A DNA stretch of 34,957 nucleotides from Paramagnetospirillum caucaseum (GCF_000342045.1 NZ_AONQ01000046.1:1-34957); one strand, 5' to 3'; counted from the first letter of the stretch, positions 7,827 to 18,320 are shown. Notes: generated by a model not told the origin, from the sequence alone. Numbers and translations: made by a program.

Positions 7827-8141
7827 ATGGGACGCGCACAGACCCTTGCCGAGGTGATCGCCATCCTGAAGGAGCACGAGGGCTTCTTCCGGGGAAAGGG
7901 AATCACGCGTCTGGCGGTGTTCGGCTCGATTGCCCGAGGCGATGCCAGATCCGACAGCGACGTGGATCTGGTGATCGACGTTGATCCCGAGGCGAAATTT
8001 AGCCTTCTGACCTTGTGTGGGGTCCAGAACGGTGCCTCGGATCTGCTTGGGCGTGAAGTTGATCTGGTCATGCGCCGGTCGGTGAAGCCGGGCATCCTTC
8101 CCGCCATCGAACGGGATGAGGCCGATGTCTTCCGTGCCTGA
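7827..8141 (+). CDS. mntA: MntA-like nucleotidyltransferase antitoxin
   Basis: A 104-residue minimal nucleotidyltransferase. The polymerase-beta-type motif is GSIARGDARSDSDVDLVIDV: GS, ten residues, then DxD, as in MntA antitoxins. A third acidic residue is expected in GREVDLVM near residue 83. In studied MntA/HepT pairs the antitoxin transfers AMP from ATP to a tyrosine of the toxin's RxxxxHxY motif and silences it. The ATG at 7827 follows AGGA by about 9 bases, and only 47 bases separate it from the divergent thiolase start. It overlaps the downstream HepT gene, as antitoxin-toxin genes usually do. The family also exists as an orphan, but the partner here makes the pairing secure. Confidence 0.88.
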   Translation: MGRAQTLAEVIAILKEHEGFFRGKGITRLAVFGSIARGDARSDSDVDLVIDVDPEAKFSLLTLCGVQNGASDLLGREVDLVMRRSVKPGILPAIERDEADVFRA

Positions 8142-8487
8142 GCGAAGCCGGCATCTCCGCCGGGTGGATGATATCATCGGCGCTTTGAACCGCATCGAGG
8201 ACTTCATCGGCCGAACCAGCAAACCGGCGTTTCTCGCCGACGAGATACTGATCAGCGCGGTGACGTACCAGTTGTTCATTGTCGGCGAGGCGGCAAGGCA
8301 CCTTGCCCCAGGGCTCGAAGAGCGGCATCCCTCCATTCCTTGGCGGGAAATGAGAGGAATGCGCAACATCATCGCCCATGAATACGGTGCCGTGGATTCG
8401 GGGGCCGTGTGGGACGTCACCACCAACGATCTCGCTCCTCTCCGTCTCGCCATGATGGCCGAACGCGATTTCCTCACTTCATGTTGA
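8125..8487 (+). CDS. hepT: HepT-like RNase toxin (DUF86)
   Basis: A 120-residue helical HEPN-superfamily protein. The catalytic motif RxxxxHxY is intact as RNIIAHEY, in the context WREMRGMRNIIAHEYGA, and IVGEAARHL is the usual central helix. HepT proteins are ribonucleases that stop growth when not modified by the partner nucleotidyltransferase on the motif tyrosine. The start is either 8125 (chosen, with GAGG just upstream) or the in-frame ATG at 8116; both lie inside the end of the mntA-like gene, so the genes overlap by 17-26 bases and are coupled. The 3' end overlaps the convergent aldehyde dehydrogenase gene by 14 bases, leaving no room for a terminator. Confidence 0.88.
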   Translation: MSSVPERSRHLRRVDDIIGALNRIEDFIGRTSKPAFLADEILISAVTYQLFIVGEAARHLAPGLEERHPSIPWREMRGMRNIIAHEYGAVDSGAVWDVTTNDLAPLRLAMMAERDFLTSC

Positions 8488-9964
8488 AGATGATGGTCTT
8501 CTTGTGGGTGAAGTGCTCCAGCATGGATTCCAGCGAGGCTTCCTTGCCTATCCCCGAGGTCTTGACGCCGCCGTAGGATAGTGTCGGCTGGACCACCAGG
8601 TTCTGGTTGACCTGGACGAAGCCGGCCTCCAGCCGCCGCGTGGCGTCCATGGCGACCTTGATGTCGCGCGTCCAGATGGAGGCGGCCAGGCCGTATTCGC
8701 TGTCGTTGGCCTGGGCGATGACCTCCTCGTAATCGCTCCACTTGATGACGGCGCAGACCGGACCGAAGATCTCTTCCTGGCACAATCGGTCCGAGTTCTT
8801 CATGCCGGTGAAGATCACCGGCTGGACGAAACGGCCCTTCTTAAGCTTGGGATCGGCGGGCATGGCGGAACAGACGTGCTTGGTGGCGCCCTTGGTCTCC
8901 TCGCCCAGCTTGATGTAGCTCCGGACCCGGTCCAGCTGGCCGTCCGAGACGATGGTGCCGATGTCGGTCTTCTCGTCCAGGGGATCGCCCATCACCATGG
9001 CGTCGACCTTGGCCTTCACCTTCGCCACGAATTCGTCGTGGATGCTCTCGTGCACGAACAGGCGCGAGCTGGCGGTGCAGCTCTGGCCCTGGCGGGTAAA
9101 GCGCATGCCGGCCAGGGCGCCGGCCACCGCCTGGTCCATGTCGGCGTCGGCGCAGACGATCATCGGGCTCTTGCCGCCCAGTTCCAGCGTCACGGGGATC
9201 AGCTTCTCGGCGGCCGCCTTGTAGACGATGCGGCCGGTTTCCACCGAGCCGGTGAAGCTCACCTTCTTCACGTCGGGATGTTCGACCAGCGGCGCGCCGC
9301 ATTCGGGGCCGAAGCCCGACAGCATGTTGAACAGGCCGGGCGGCAACACGGTGTTCATGATCTCAGCGACGCGCAGCACGGTCAGCGGCGCCTCCTCCGC
9401 CGACTTGACCACCACGGAATTGCCGGCCACCAAAGCGGCGGCAGCCTTCATGGCCATCAGCAGCAGCGGCACGTTCCACGGAATGATGCAGGCCACCACG
9501 CCCACCGGTTCGCGCACCGTGACGGTCAGCATGTCGGGGTTGAAGGGGATGGTCTCGCCCTTCAACTCGCTGCCCAGGCCGCCGAAGAACACGAACATGT
9601 CGGCCAGTACCCCGGCCTCGACCCGGCTTTCGGTGCGCAGCGCCTTGCCGGTCTCCAGCGCCACCAGACGGCCCAGCTCCTCCACATGGTTGGCCAGCAC
9701 CCGGCCGCATTCGGCCACCAGCTTGCCGCGCGCCCTGGCCGATTGCCTGGCCCACTCCTTCTGGGCAGCCTTGGCCGACGCCACGGCGGCGTCGACGTCT
9801 TCCCTGGTGCCGAAGGCGGCGGTGGCGATCTCCTCGCAGGTGGCGGGATTGTCCACAGCAAAGGTCTTGCCAAGGGCGGCGGGCATGAACGCGCCGCCGA
9901 TCAGATGCTTGCCCGAAAGGGCCTTGGCCAGCTTGAAGGGATCGAGTTCAGGCGTCAGGGTCAT
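8474..9964 (-). CDS. NAD(P)-dependent aldehyde dehydrogenase
   Basis: A 496-residue aldehyde dehydrogenase of standard length. Visible catalytic elements are the asparagine loop IIPWNVPLLL, the general base in VTLELGGKSPMIV, the nucleophile in RQGQSCTASSRLFV, and EEIFGPVCAV near the C terminus. It oxidises an aldehyde to the acid. It is the last gene of the large uptake/CoA-activation operon, starting 2 bases after the stop of the PaaK-like ligase gene. The likely logic is aldehyde to acid, then acid to acyl-CoA by the neighbouring ligases. An aromatic aldehyde such as phenylacetaldehyde or benzaldehyde is an inference from the PaaK-like neighbour; an aliphatic aldehyde is equally possible. 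Confidence 0.92.
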   Translation of the reverse strand: MTLTPELDPFKLAKALSGKHLIGGAFMPAALGKTFAVDNPATCEEIATAAFGTREDVDAAVASAKAAQKEWARQSARARGKLVAECGRVLANHVEELGRLVALETGKALRTESRVEAGVLADMFVFFGGLGSELKGETIPFNPDMLTVTVREPVGVVACIIPWNVPLLLMAMKAAAALVAGNSVVVKSAEEAPLTVLRVAEIMNTVLPPGLFNMLSGFGPECGAPLVEHPDVKKVSFTGSVETGRIVYKAAAEKLIPVTLELGGKSPMIVCADADMDQAVAGALAGMRFTRQGQSCTASSRLFVHESIHDEFVAKVKAKVDAMVMGDPLDEKTDIGTIVSDGQLDRVRSYIKLGEETKGATKHVCSAMPADPKLKKGRFVQPVIFTGMKNSDRLCQEEIFGPVCAVIKWSDYEEVIAQANDSEYGLAASIWTRDIKVAMDATRRLEAGFVQVNQNLVVQPTLSYGGVKTSGIGKEASLESMLEHFTHKKTIIFNMK

Positions 9965-9966
9965 GA

Positions 9967-11190
9967 TCAGGCTCGCTTGTCTTGAATGACGATGCCGTCG
10001 TTGGGCAGGCCGCCGGGGGCGTGGAAGACCACTTCGGTCTTCAGCTTGCATAGCGATTGGAAGGAGTCCTTCAGCGCCGCTTCCAGGCCGGTGGCCGTGC
10101 TCTCGACGTTGAGGATCAGGCGGTCGTTCTCGCCGTCCTTCTCTACGACCAGCCGGGCGCGGATCACCTCGGGATGGCGCTTGGCCACCTCGGCGATCTG
10201 GCGGGGATGGACGAACATGCCCTTGATCTTGGTGGTCTGGTCGGCGCGGCCCATCCAGCCCTTGAGGCGCATGTTGGTGCGCCCGCAGGGGCTGGCACCG
10301 GGCAGGACGGCGGACAGGTCGCCGGTGGCGAAACGGATCAGCGGGTAATCCTGGTTGAAGCTGGTGACCACCACCTCGCCGACCTCGCCGTCGGGCACCG
10401 GATCGCCGGTGCCGGGCCGCACGATCTCGACCATGACGCCTTCGTCCACCACCAATCCCTCGCGCGCCCGGGTCTCATAGGCGATCAGGCCGAGATCGGC
10501 GCTGGCGTAGCATTGGGTGACGTCGACGCCCAGATCCTTCAGGGATTGGCGCAAGGGGGGCAGCAGCGCCTCGCCCGAGACGCAGGCCTTGGTCAGGGAG
10601 GAATGTGGGAGCCCCATCTCCTCGGCCCGCTCCAGGATGATCTTGAGGAACGAGGGAGTGCCGCCGTAGCCGGCGGGCCTCAGGTCGGCGATGGCCTTGG
10701 CTTGGCTGTCGGTGTTGCCCACGCCGGCCGGGAACACCGGACAGCCCAGGGCGTGCGCCCCGGTCTCGAACATCACGCCGCCCGGCGTGAAGTGGTACGA
10801 GAAGCAATTGTGCATCAAATCGCCGCGGCGGAAGCCGGCGGCATACAGGGCGCGGGCGATGCGCCACCAGTCGTTGTCCCAGCCCTCGGGGTCGTAGATG
10901 GGACCGGGCGAGGCGAAGACGCGGCGCAACTCGCCCTTGGGCGTGCTGATCAGCGAGGCGAAGGGCGGGTCGGCCTGCTGGGCGTCGATCAGTTCGGACT
11001 TGCGGGTGACGGGCAGGCGGGCCAGGGCGGCGCGGCCGGTGACGGCCTCCGGGTCGATATGGGCCAGCAGCCGGGCCAGGGCGGGCGCATCGGCCTTGGC
11101 CAGGGCGATCTGGGCGGGCAGGGCCTCGAAATGGGCGGCCTCGCGCTCGTCGGCCGAGCGGGTTTCCAGGGAATCGTAGTACTCGGTCAT
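9967..11190 (-). CDS. PaaK-like phenylacetate-CoA ligase family protein
   Basis: A 407-residue adenylate-forming protein of the PaaK family by length and by its C-terminal half: PLIRFATGDLSAVLPG, RLKGWMGRADQTTKIKGMFV and the VHPRQIAEV segment are classic PaaK motifs. PaaK enzymes join aromatic acids such as phenylacetate to CoA with ATP. Unusually, the N-terminal ATP-binding P-loop (normally SSGTTGxP) is replaced by FASPGPIYDPEG, so activity needs testing. The start at 11190 (MTEYYDSLETR) was preferred over 11202 and 11259: the longer N terminus would be translated from the palindromic repeat at 11215-11272. It is followed by the aldehyde dehydrogenase gene after 2 bases and preceded by the LivF-type ATPase gene. 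Confidence 0.85.
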   Translation of the reverse strand: MTEYYDSLETRSADEREAAHFEALPAQIALAKADAPALARLLAHIDPEAVTGRAALARLPVTRKSELIDAQQADPPFASLISTPKGELRRVFASPGPIYDPEGWDNDWWRIARALYAAGFRRGDLMHNCFSYHFTPGGVMFETGAHALGCPVFPAGVGNTDSQAKAIADLRPAGYGGTPSFLKIILERAEEMGLPHSSLTKACVSGEALLPPLRQSLKDLGVDVTQCYASADLGLIAYETRAREGLVVDEGVMVEIVRPGTGDPVPDGEVGEVVVTSFNQDYPLIRFATGDLSAVLPGASPCGRTNMRLKGWMGRADQTTKIKGMFVHPRQIAEVAKRHPEVIRARLVVEKDGENDRLILNVESTATGLEAALKDSFQSLCKLKTEVVFHAPGGLPNDGIVIQDKRA

Positions 11191-11214
11191 ATTGGCATCC
11201 ATACTGAAAACCGC

Positions 11215-11272
11215 GTCATCGCCGGGCTTGACCCGGCGATCCAAGGATGCCCGGATCAAGTCCGGGCATGAC
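11215..11272. repeat. Alphaproteobacterial intergenic palindromic repeat
   Basis: A 58-base element, itself palindromic at its ends (GTCAT...ATGAC), made of two stem-loops: ATCGCCGGG-CTTGA-CCCGGCGAT and GATGCCCGGA-TCAAG-TCCGGGCAT. Elements of this GTCAT-xCCGGGxTTGAxCCGGG type are dispersed between genes in many alphaproteobacteria. Here it lies inside an operon, between the LivF-type and PaaK-like genes. A related stem occurs at the 25418-25447 terminator. Confidence 0.7.
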
Positions 11273-11284
11273 GGTGGGAGGGCG

Positions 11285-12109
<825 letters not shown>

Positions 12110-12131
12110 GGTCGCGTCCTATTGGAAATGG

Positions 12132-12193
12132 GCGGGCGGGACGCCCGCGCTCCTCAAAACGAGCGTGTCTCGGAGCGCGGACGTCCCGCCCGC
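12132..12193. repeat. Long inverted repeat (REP-like) between binding-protein and LivF-type genes
   Basis: Two 22-base arms at 12132-12153 and 12172-12193 pair with a single mismatch around an 18-base loop; the left arm starts GCGGGCGGGACGCCCG and the right arm ends CGTCCCGCCCGC. No T-run follows on the minus strand. The stem sits in the 92-base gap downstream of the abundant binding-protein message, a typical position for an mRNA-stabilising REP-like structure. Confidence 0.65.
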
Positions 12194-12201
12194 AATCCCT
12201 G

Positions 12202-13440
12202 TTACCAGCCCAGCCATTCCTTGCGGCGCGGAATCTCGGCGGTGTAGACCTGCTTCATGCCGATGGTTCCGCCCTTGGTGGCGGCCTGGTAGACCTTGAC
12301 CGTGGTGGTGCCGCGATGGTCCTCGTTGGTCCAGGTGGACGGCAGGCAGACGCCTTCCAGTCCGGCGGGGACCCAGTCCTTCTTGCCCGATTCCATGGCC
12401 TTCTTGATGTTGGGGCCGGTGATGCCGCCGGCCTTGGCGGCCATCTCCATGGCTTCCTTCATGTAGAACACCGAGCAGACGGCGCGGATGTAGTGCACCG
12501 GGCGGGCCTCGGCGCCGCCGGCGTCGGAGACCTTGGAGATTTCCTTGACCAGCTTCATGCCCGGCACGTCGTCGTTCCAGGTGGCGGCGCCCACCACCCA
12601 GACCAGCTTGTCGGCGGCCTCGCCCGAGGCCTTGAGCGAGCTTTCGTCGGTGCCCCAGATGTTGGCCAGGAACTGGGTGGTGACGCCCACCGTCTCGCAC
12701 GACTTCAACAGCGAGATGGTCGAGCCCGAGGTGTTGCCGAGATAGGCGTAATGGGCGGCGGATTCCTTCAAGGACAGGCACTGGGCCTTGAAGTCGCCGG
12801 GCTTCAGCGAGTACTGGATCTCGTTGCCGATCTCGAAGCCCAGTTCCTTGGCATAGGCGCCGCAGGCCATCTTGGGGGCGTTGGGATAGGGGTGGTTGTC
12901 GCCCATGTGGACGAACTTGGGCTTGCCGGCCATGCCCTTCTTCTTCCAGTCCTCGGCCGCCCACTGGACCAGGCCGCGGCAGGCGTCGGAATAGCTGGGG
13001 CCGTAGAAGAAGTTGTAGGGCGCGCCCTTGACCGAGGTCTTGCCCTGCGGGTCGGTCAGGTGGCCGGAATAGGACGCCGAGAAGTACGGAATCTCGTCCT
13101 TGGCCACGGAGCTGATCAGCGCTTCGGTGTCGCCGGTACCCCAGCCCTGGATGGCGGTGGCCTTGTCCGAGCCGGTCAGCTTCTTGTAGGCCGCCATGGC
13201 GCGCGGCACCTCGTAGGCGTAGTCGACGGTCTCGAAGATGATCTTCTTGCCGGCGACGCCGCCCTTGGCGTTGATGTAGTTCATGGCGTCGGCGATGCCC
13301 TGGCCGTAGGGCTTGCCCACCGCCGAGGTGGCGCCGGTATAGTCGGCGATATGGCCGACCAGGATGCCGTCGGCGGCCAGGGCGGCCCCGGCGGACAGCA
13401 GGGCGGCGGCGGCGGTTCCGGCGAACAGGATATGCTTCAT
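12202..13440 (-). CDS. Periplasmic substrate-binding protein of the Liv-type transporter
   Basis: A 412-residue type I periplasmic binding protein. A Sec signal (MKHILFAGTAAAALLSAG, cleavage after AALA) precedes a mature part beginning with the strand ILVGHIADYTGATSAVGKPY, the usual LivK opening. YFSASYSGHLTDP and the repeated alpha/beta pattern continue the family fold. Length and sequence fit the subgroup encoded with acyl-CoA synthetases more than the leucine-binding proteins. GGAGG about 8 bases before the ATG at 13440 fixes the start. The gene follows the LivM-type permease gene by 59 bases and precedes the ATPase gene by 92 bases containing a long inverted repeat. The ligand is probably an aromatic or other carboxylic acid, an inference from the ligases. 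Confidence 0.88.
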   Translation of the reverse strand: MKHILFAGTAAAALLSAGAALAADGILVGHIADYTGATSAVGKPYGQGIADAMNYINAKGGVAGKKIIFETVDYAYEVPRAMAAYKKLTGSDKATAIQGWGTGDTEALISSVAKDEIPYFSASYSGHLTDPQGKTSVKGAPYNFFYGPSYSDACRGLVQWAAEDWKKKGMAGKPKFVHMGDNHPYPNAPKMACGAYAKELGFEIGNEIQYSLKPGDFKAQCLSLKESAAHYAYLGNTSGSTISLLKSCETVGVTTQFLANIWGTDESSLKASGEAADKLVWVVGAATWNDDVPGMKLVKEISKVSDAGGAEARPVHYIRAVCSVFYMKEAMEMAAKAGGITGPNIKKAMESGKKDWVPAGLEGVCLPSTWTNEDHRGTTTVKVYQAATKGGTIGMKQVYTAEIPRRKEWLGW

Positions 13441-13499
13441 CGTGAATTTCCTCCCATGATTTCGGTGAATCAAGTTCAGCTTCTTGTTGTTGGTCTTGG

Positions 13500-14570
13500 T
13501 CAGTACGAGAACGGATACAGCTTCCAATAGGACTTGATCAGGCGCCAGCGGTGAACCAGGCCGTCGGGTTCGAAGATCAGGAACAGCACGATGGCCAGGC
13601 CGATGGCGGCCTCCTTGATGTAGGCCAGGGCGCTGGTCAGGGCCGGGATGTCGCCGGTGAAGTGCTTGATGGTGCTGACGGCGGCCTCGGTGCCTTCGGG
13701 CAGCAGCACCATGAAGGCGGTGCCCATCAGGGTGCCCATCACCGAGCCCATGCCGCCGATGATGATCATGCCGAGGAACTGGATGGATAAGAGGATGGTG
13801 AAGCCCTCGGCCGAGACGTAGCCGAGATAGTGGCCGTACAGCGCGCCGCCCACCCCGGCGTAGAAGGACGAGATGCCGAACGACAGGATGCGGTATTTGG
13901 TGAGGTTGATGCCCATCACCTCGGCCGACAGGTAATGGTCGCGCACCGCCACGAAGGCCCTGCCGTCGCGGGTGCGCAGCAGGTTGGTGCCCAGCAGGTA
14001 CATCACCACCACGAAGAACAGCACCACGTAGAAGAACGACTTGTCGCCCGACAGCTCCATGCCGAACAGGCTGATGGGATTGGCCATGGCGCCGCTCGAC
14101 CCGCCGGTGAACCAGTTGGCCCGCGCGAAGAAGTCCTCCAGGATGAACTGCGAGGCGAAGGTGGCGATGGCGAGATAAAGGCCCTTGAGCCGCCCCGCCG
14201 GAATGCCGAACAAGAGGCCAAGCAGGGTGGTCATCACCCCGGCCAGGGGAATGGCCAGCAGCACCGGCACGCCGAAGCTGTTGTTCAGCCAGGCCGAGGC
14301 GAAGGCGCCGAAGCCGAAGAAGGCGGCGTGGCCGAGGCTGATCTGGCCGGTGCAGCCCACCAGGATGTTCAGCCCCAAGGCGGCGATGCCGTAGAAGCCG
14401 ATCTGGATCATCAGGGCCAGCAGGTAATTGCTCAGCACCAGGGGCGAGGCGGCGGCCAGAAGGATGCCGGCGAAGCACCAGTACCGCGACGCGGGCGTCA
14501 GGAAGATGGTGGTATCGGCCGCGTAGGTGGTCTTGAACTGGCCGCAGGGAATGAGGCTGGACGAGATCAT
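13500..14570 (-). CDS. livM: Liv-type ABC transporter permease (LivM family)
   Basis: A 356-residue inner-membrane permease with about nine hydrophobic helices. The family core is visible as ALGLNILVGCTGQISLGHAA followed by FFGFGAFASAW, and the EAA-like cytoplasmic loop as TRDGRAFVAVRDHYLSAEVMG. The N-terminal extension (CGQFKTTYAADTTIF) before the first helix is a mark of the branch encoded beside acyl-CoA ligases, as far as I recall. It pairs with the LivH-type permease whose gene ends 4 bases upstream. Start 14570 gives the expected length. It forms the membrane channel for the binding protein at 12202-13440. Confidence 0.9.
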   Translation of the reverse strand: MISSSLIPCGQFKTTYAADTTIFLTPASRYWCFAGILLAAASPLVLSNYLLALMIQIGFYGIAALGLNILVGCTGQISLGHAAFFGFGAFASAWLNNSFGVPVLLAIPLAGVMTTLLGLLFGIPAGRLKGLYLAIATFASQFILEDFFARANWFTGGSSGAMANPISLFGMELSGDKSFFYVVLFFVVVMYLLGTNLLRTRDGRAFVAVRDHYLSAEVMGINLTKYRILSFGISSFYAGVGGALYGHYLGYVSAEGFTILLSIQFLGMIIIGGMGSVMGTLMGTAFMVLLPEGTEAAVSTIKHFTGDIPALTSALAYIKEAAIGLAIVLFLIFEPDGLVHRWRLIKSYWKLYPFSY

Positions 14571-14574
14571 GACC

Positions 14575-15468
14575 TTACACCCTCTCGATGGTCTTGGTGC
14601 CGAACAGGCCGTAGGGCTTGATCATCAGGATGATGACCAGCACGTAGAACGGTGCCACGGTGTAGAGGTTGCCCACATGCAGGTACTGGCCGTCGGCGTA
14701 TTCCGCCAGGTTCTCCAGCACGCCGATGATCAGGCCGCCGACCACCGCGCCGATGATGGAATCGAGGCCTCCGACAATCACCGCCGGGAACACCTTGATG
14801 CCGAAGAACGACAGGGCCGACGAGACGCCGTTAACCATGCCCACCACCACGCCGGCCAGGGCCGAGACCATGGCCGAGATGGCCCAGGCGGTGGCGAATA
14901 CCGCCTTGACCGAGATGCCGAGGCTTTGCGCCACCTGCTGGTTGAAGGCGGTGGCCCGCATGGCGAGGCCCATGCGCGAGTATTTGAAGAACCAGGCGAA
15001 GGCTCCCATGATCACCACCGAGACCACCAGGCTCATCAGGTAGGCGGGCTGGACGGAGAGGCCCAGGATGTCCACCGACTTGACCGGGAAGATCTCGGGG
15101 AAGGGCTGGGCCCACACGCCGAAGATGGACTTCATCACCGCCTGGAAGAAGATCGAGAGGCCGATGGTCACCATGATCACCGAAATCACCGGCTCGCCGA
15201 TCAGCGGGCGCAGCACGATCATCTGCAGCGCGATGCCGAACACCATCATGAACAGGAAGGTCATGGGGAAGGCGACGTAGAACGGCAGGGCCATGCTGGT
15301 GACCAGCCACCAGCAGGTCCAGGCGCCGATCAGCAGGAACTCGCCCTGGGCGAAGTTCACCACCTGGGTGGATTTGTAGATCAGGACGAAGCACATGGCG
15401 ACCACGCCATAGAGCGTGCCGACGATCAGCCCGTTGACCAGGAGTTGGAGAAACAGCGAGGAACCCAT
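14575..15468 (-). CDS. livH: Liv-type ABC transporter permease (LivH family)
   Basis: A 297-residue inner-membrane permease. The N terminus (LFLQLLVNGLIVGTLYGVVA) and the next segment (VNFAQGEFLLIGAWT) are the LivH hallmarks. The cytoplasmic loop MGLAMRATAFNQQVAQSLGI contacts the ATPases, and VFPAVIVGGLDSIIGAVVGG is the conserved late motif. About eight transmembrane helices. It is encoded 11 bases after the acyl-CoA synthetase and 4 bases before the LivM-type gene, so the synthetase is embedded in the transporter operon, strong evidence that the imported compound is activated with CoA on entry. Confidence 0.92.
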   Translation of the reverse strand: MGSSLFLQLLVNGLIVGTLYGVVAMCFVLIYKSTQVVNFAQGEFLLIGAWTCWWLVTSMALPFYVAFPMTFLFMMVFGIALQMIVLRPLIGEPVISVIMVTIGLSIFFQAVMKSIFGVWAQPFPEIFPVKSVDILGLSVQPAYLMSLVVSVVIMGAFAWFFKYSRMGLAMRATAFNQQVAQSLGISVKAVFATAWAISAMVSALAGVVVGMVNGVSSALSFFGIKVFPAVIVGGLDSIIGAVVGGLIIGVLENLAEYADGQYLHVGNLYTVAPFYVLVIILMIKPYGLFGTKTIERV

Positions 15469-15479
15469 GATGCGTTCTC

Positions 15480-17410
15480 CTATTCCGCGGCCAGCTGTTG
15501 GGCGGGGGGCGGCAGCAATGTCACGACCTTCAGCTCGGTCTTGACCCTGGTGGTGGTGCCGTCCTGGAAGGTGATCACCGCGTCCACGGGAACCATGGGG
15601 CGGTCGGCGTACATGGAATCGATGATGTCGCCGTATTTCTCGTTGATGACGCCGCGGCGCACCTTGCGGGTGCGGGTCAACTCGCCGTCATCGGCATCGA
15701 GTTCCTTGTAGAGCAGCAGGAATTTGCGGATGCGCTGGGGCTCGGGCAGGGTGGCGTTGACCTTCTCCACCTCGGCCTGCAGCAGGTCGTAGACCGTGGC
15801 TTGCGCCGACAGGTTGGTGTAGTTGGTGAACGAGATGCCCTTGGCCTCCGCCCATTTGGCGACGATGGAAAAGCGGATGCAGATCAGCGCCGAGAGATAG
15901 GGCTTGGTGTCGCCCAGGATCACCGCCTCGGCGATGAAGGGCGAGAACTTCAGCTTGTTCTCGATGAACTGGGGCGAGAAGCGCACGCCGTGGGACGTAG
16001 TGGCCAGGTCCTTGATGCGGTCGATCACCACCAGATGGCCGTTGGCCGGCTTGATGTAGCCGGCGTCGCCGGTCTTCAGCCAGTTGCCGTCGACGATGTC
16101 GGCGGTCGAGGCTTCGGGATTGCGGAAATAGCCGGTGAACATGCCGTCGGTGGTGGCCACGATCTCGCCCACCCCGTTGGCGTCGGGATTGTCGATGCGC
16201 AAGTTCGCGTCGTCGAAGGGGATGCCCACCGAATCGAAGTCGATGTCGCCCTCCCGGTGCACGGTATAGGCGCCGGCCAGTTCGGTCTGGCCGTAGATCT
16301 GCCGCAGCGGCACCCCCATGGCCAGGAAGAAGCGGAAAGTGTCGGGACCCAGCGCCGCGCCGCCGGTGGCCGCCGATTTCAGGAACGAGAAGCCGATACG
16401 GTCCTTCAGGGCGTCGAACAGAATCCAGTCGGCCAGCCTGGAGCGCTTGCCCCGGTCCAGGGCCGCCATGCCCAGCTTCATGCCCAGATTGAACATCCAT
16501 TGCTTGAAGCGGGTGGAATCCATCATGCGGGCGCGGACGTCGGCGGCGATGCCTTCCCACATGCGGGGCGCCAGCAGCACGAAATTGGGGCCGATTTCCC
16601 GCATGTCGGCCATCATCGTCTCGGGCTCTTCCACGAAATTGACGATGTTGCGGCAGATCAGCGGCTGGGCCACGGCGTAGATCTGCTCCATGATCCACGG
16701 CAGCGGCAGCACCGAGACGTAATCATCGCCGGCCGCCTTGGGATCGGCGCGCAGATAGGCGGTGGAGTGGCGCAGGAACGGTCCGGCCTGCAGCATGGCC
16801 AGCTTGGGGTTCGACGTGGTGCCCGAGGTGGTGCACAGGATGGCCACGTCGTCGCCCTTGCCCTTGGCCACTTCCTCGTCGAAGCGTGACGGGTTGGCGG
16901 CGGCGATCTTCTGGGCGGCGGCCTTCAGGTCCTCGGCCGAGATCAGGCGCGGGTCCTTGTGCTTGCGCATGCCGCGCGGGTCGAAATAGACGATGTGGCG
17001 GATGGTGGGGACCTGCTCGGAAATCTCCAGGAGCTTGTCCACCTGCTCCTCGTCCTCGGCCAGCACCACGGCCGCCCCGGTATAGGTCAGCAGGTAGGCC
17101 ACCTCGGCATTCATGGAATCGTGGTAGATGCCTAAGCTCATGGCGCCCACCGCATGGGCCGCCACCTCGCCCCACAGGCTTTCCGGGCGGTTCTTGCCCA
17201 GGATGGCCACCACGTCGCCGCGTTGGACGTCCAGCGACAGCATGCCCAGGGCCAGATCCTTCACCCGGTTCAGGTAGTCGGACCAGGTGAAGGCGTTCCA
17301 GATGCCGAATTCCTTTTCCCGCATGGCGATGTCGCCGGGCCAGCGCTGGGCGTTATGCACCAGGGCCTTGGGAAAGGTGTCGTGAATGGTGGTGTCGAGA
17401 AGCTCGCTCA

Positions 17411-17411
<1 letters not shown>
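15480..17411 (-). CDS. AMP-forming acyl-CoA synthetase (long-chain FadD15-like type)
   Basis: A 643-residue adenylate-forming ligase. The ATP P-loop is ILCTTSGTTSNPKLA, the adenine motif YGQTELAGAY, the hinge region GDAGYI then VIDRIKDLATTS, and the C-terminal catalytic lysine lies in GELTRTRKVRRGVI. The extended length and the insertion around KWMFNLGMKL-like helices (FKQWMFNLGMKLGM) fit the long-chain/FadD15 branch. It makes acyl-CoA from a carboxylic acid, ATP and CoA, probably at the membrane. Its ATG at 17411 shares one base with the stop of the LivG-type gene (TGATG), implying translational coupling, and livH follows after 11 bases. The true substrate may be aromatic, fatty or terpenoid acid. 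Confidence 0.9.
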
Positions 17412-18226
<815 letters not shown>

Positions 18227-18320
18227 CGTCTATCGCTCCCGAACCGGAGCGGCGCCTTTTTTGGTGCCTGCCCCGAACCACCCTGACGGCCCATCTTGGC
18301 GTGAGCCTTATTCACTTTGA

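Noticed and set aside
6337-7857. A 506-codon plus-strand frame antisense to the thiolase
   Set aside because: Same His/Gly/Gln-rich artefact composition; the thiolase has all its catalytic residues.
11191-11259. N-terminal extension of the PaaK-like gene
   Set aside because: The added residues are encoded by a palindromic intergenic repeat, and family proteins begin at the MTEYY position.
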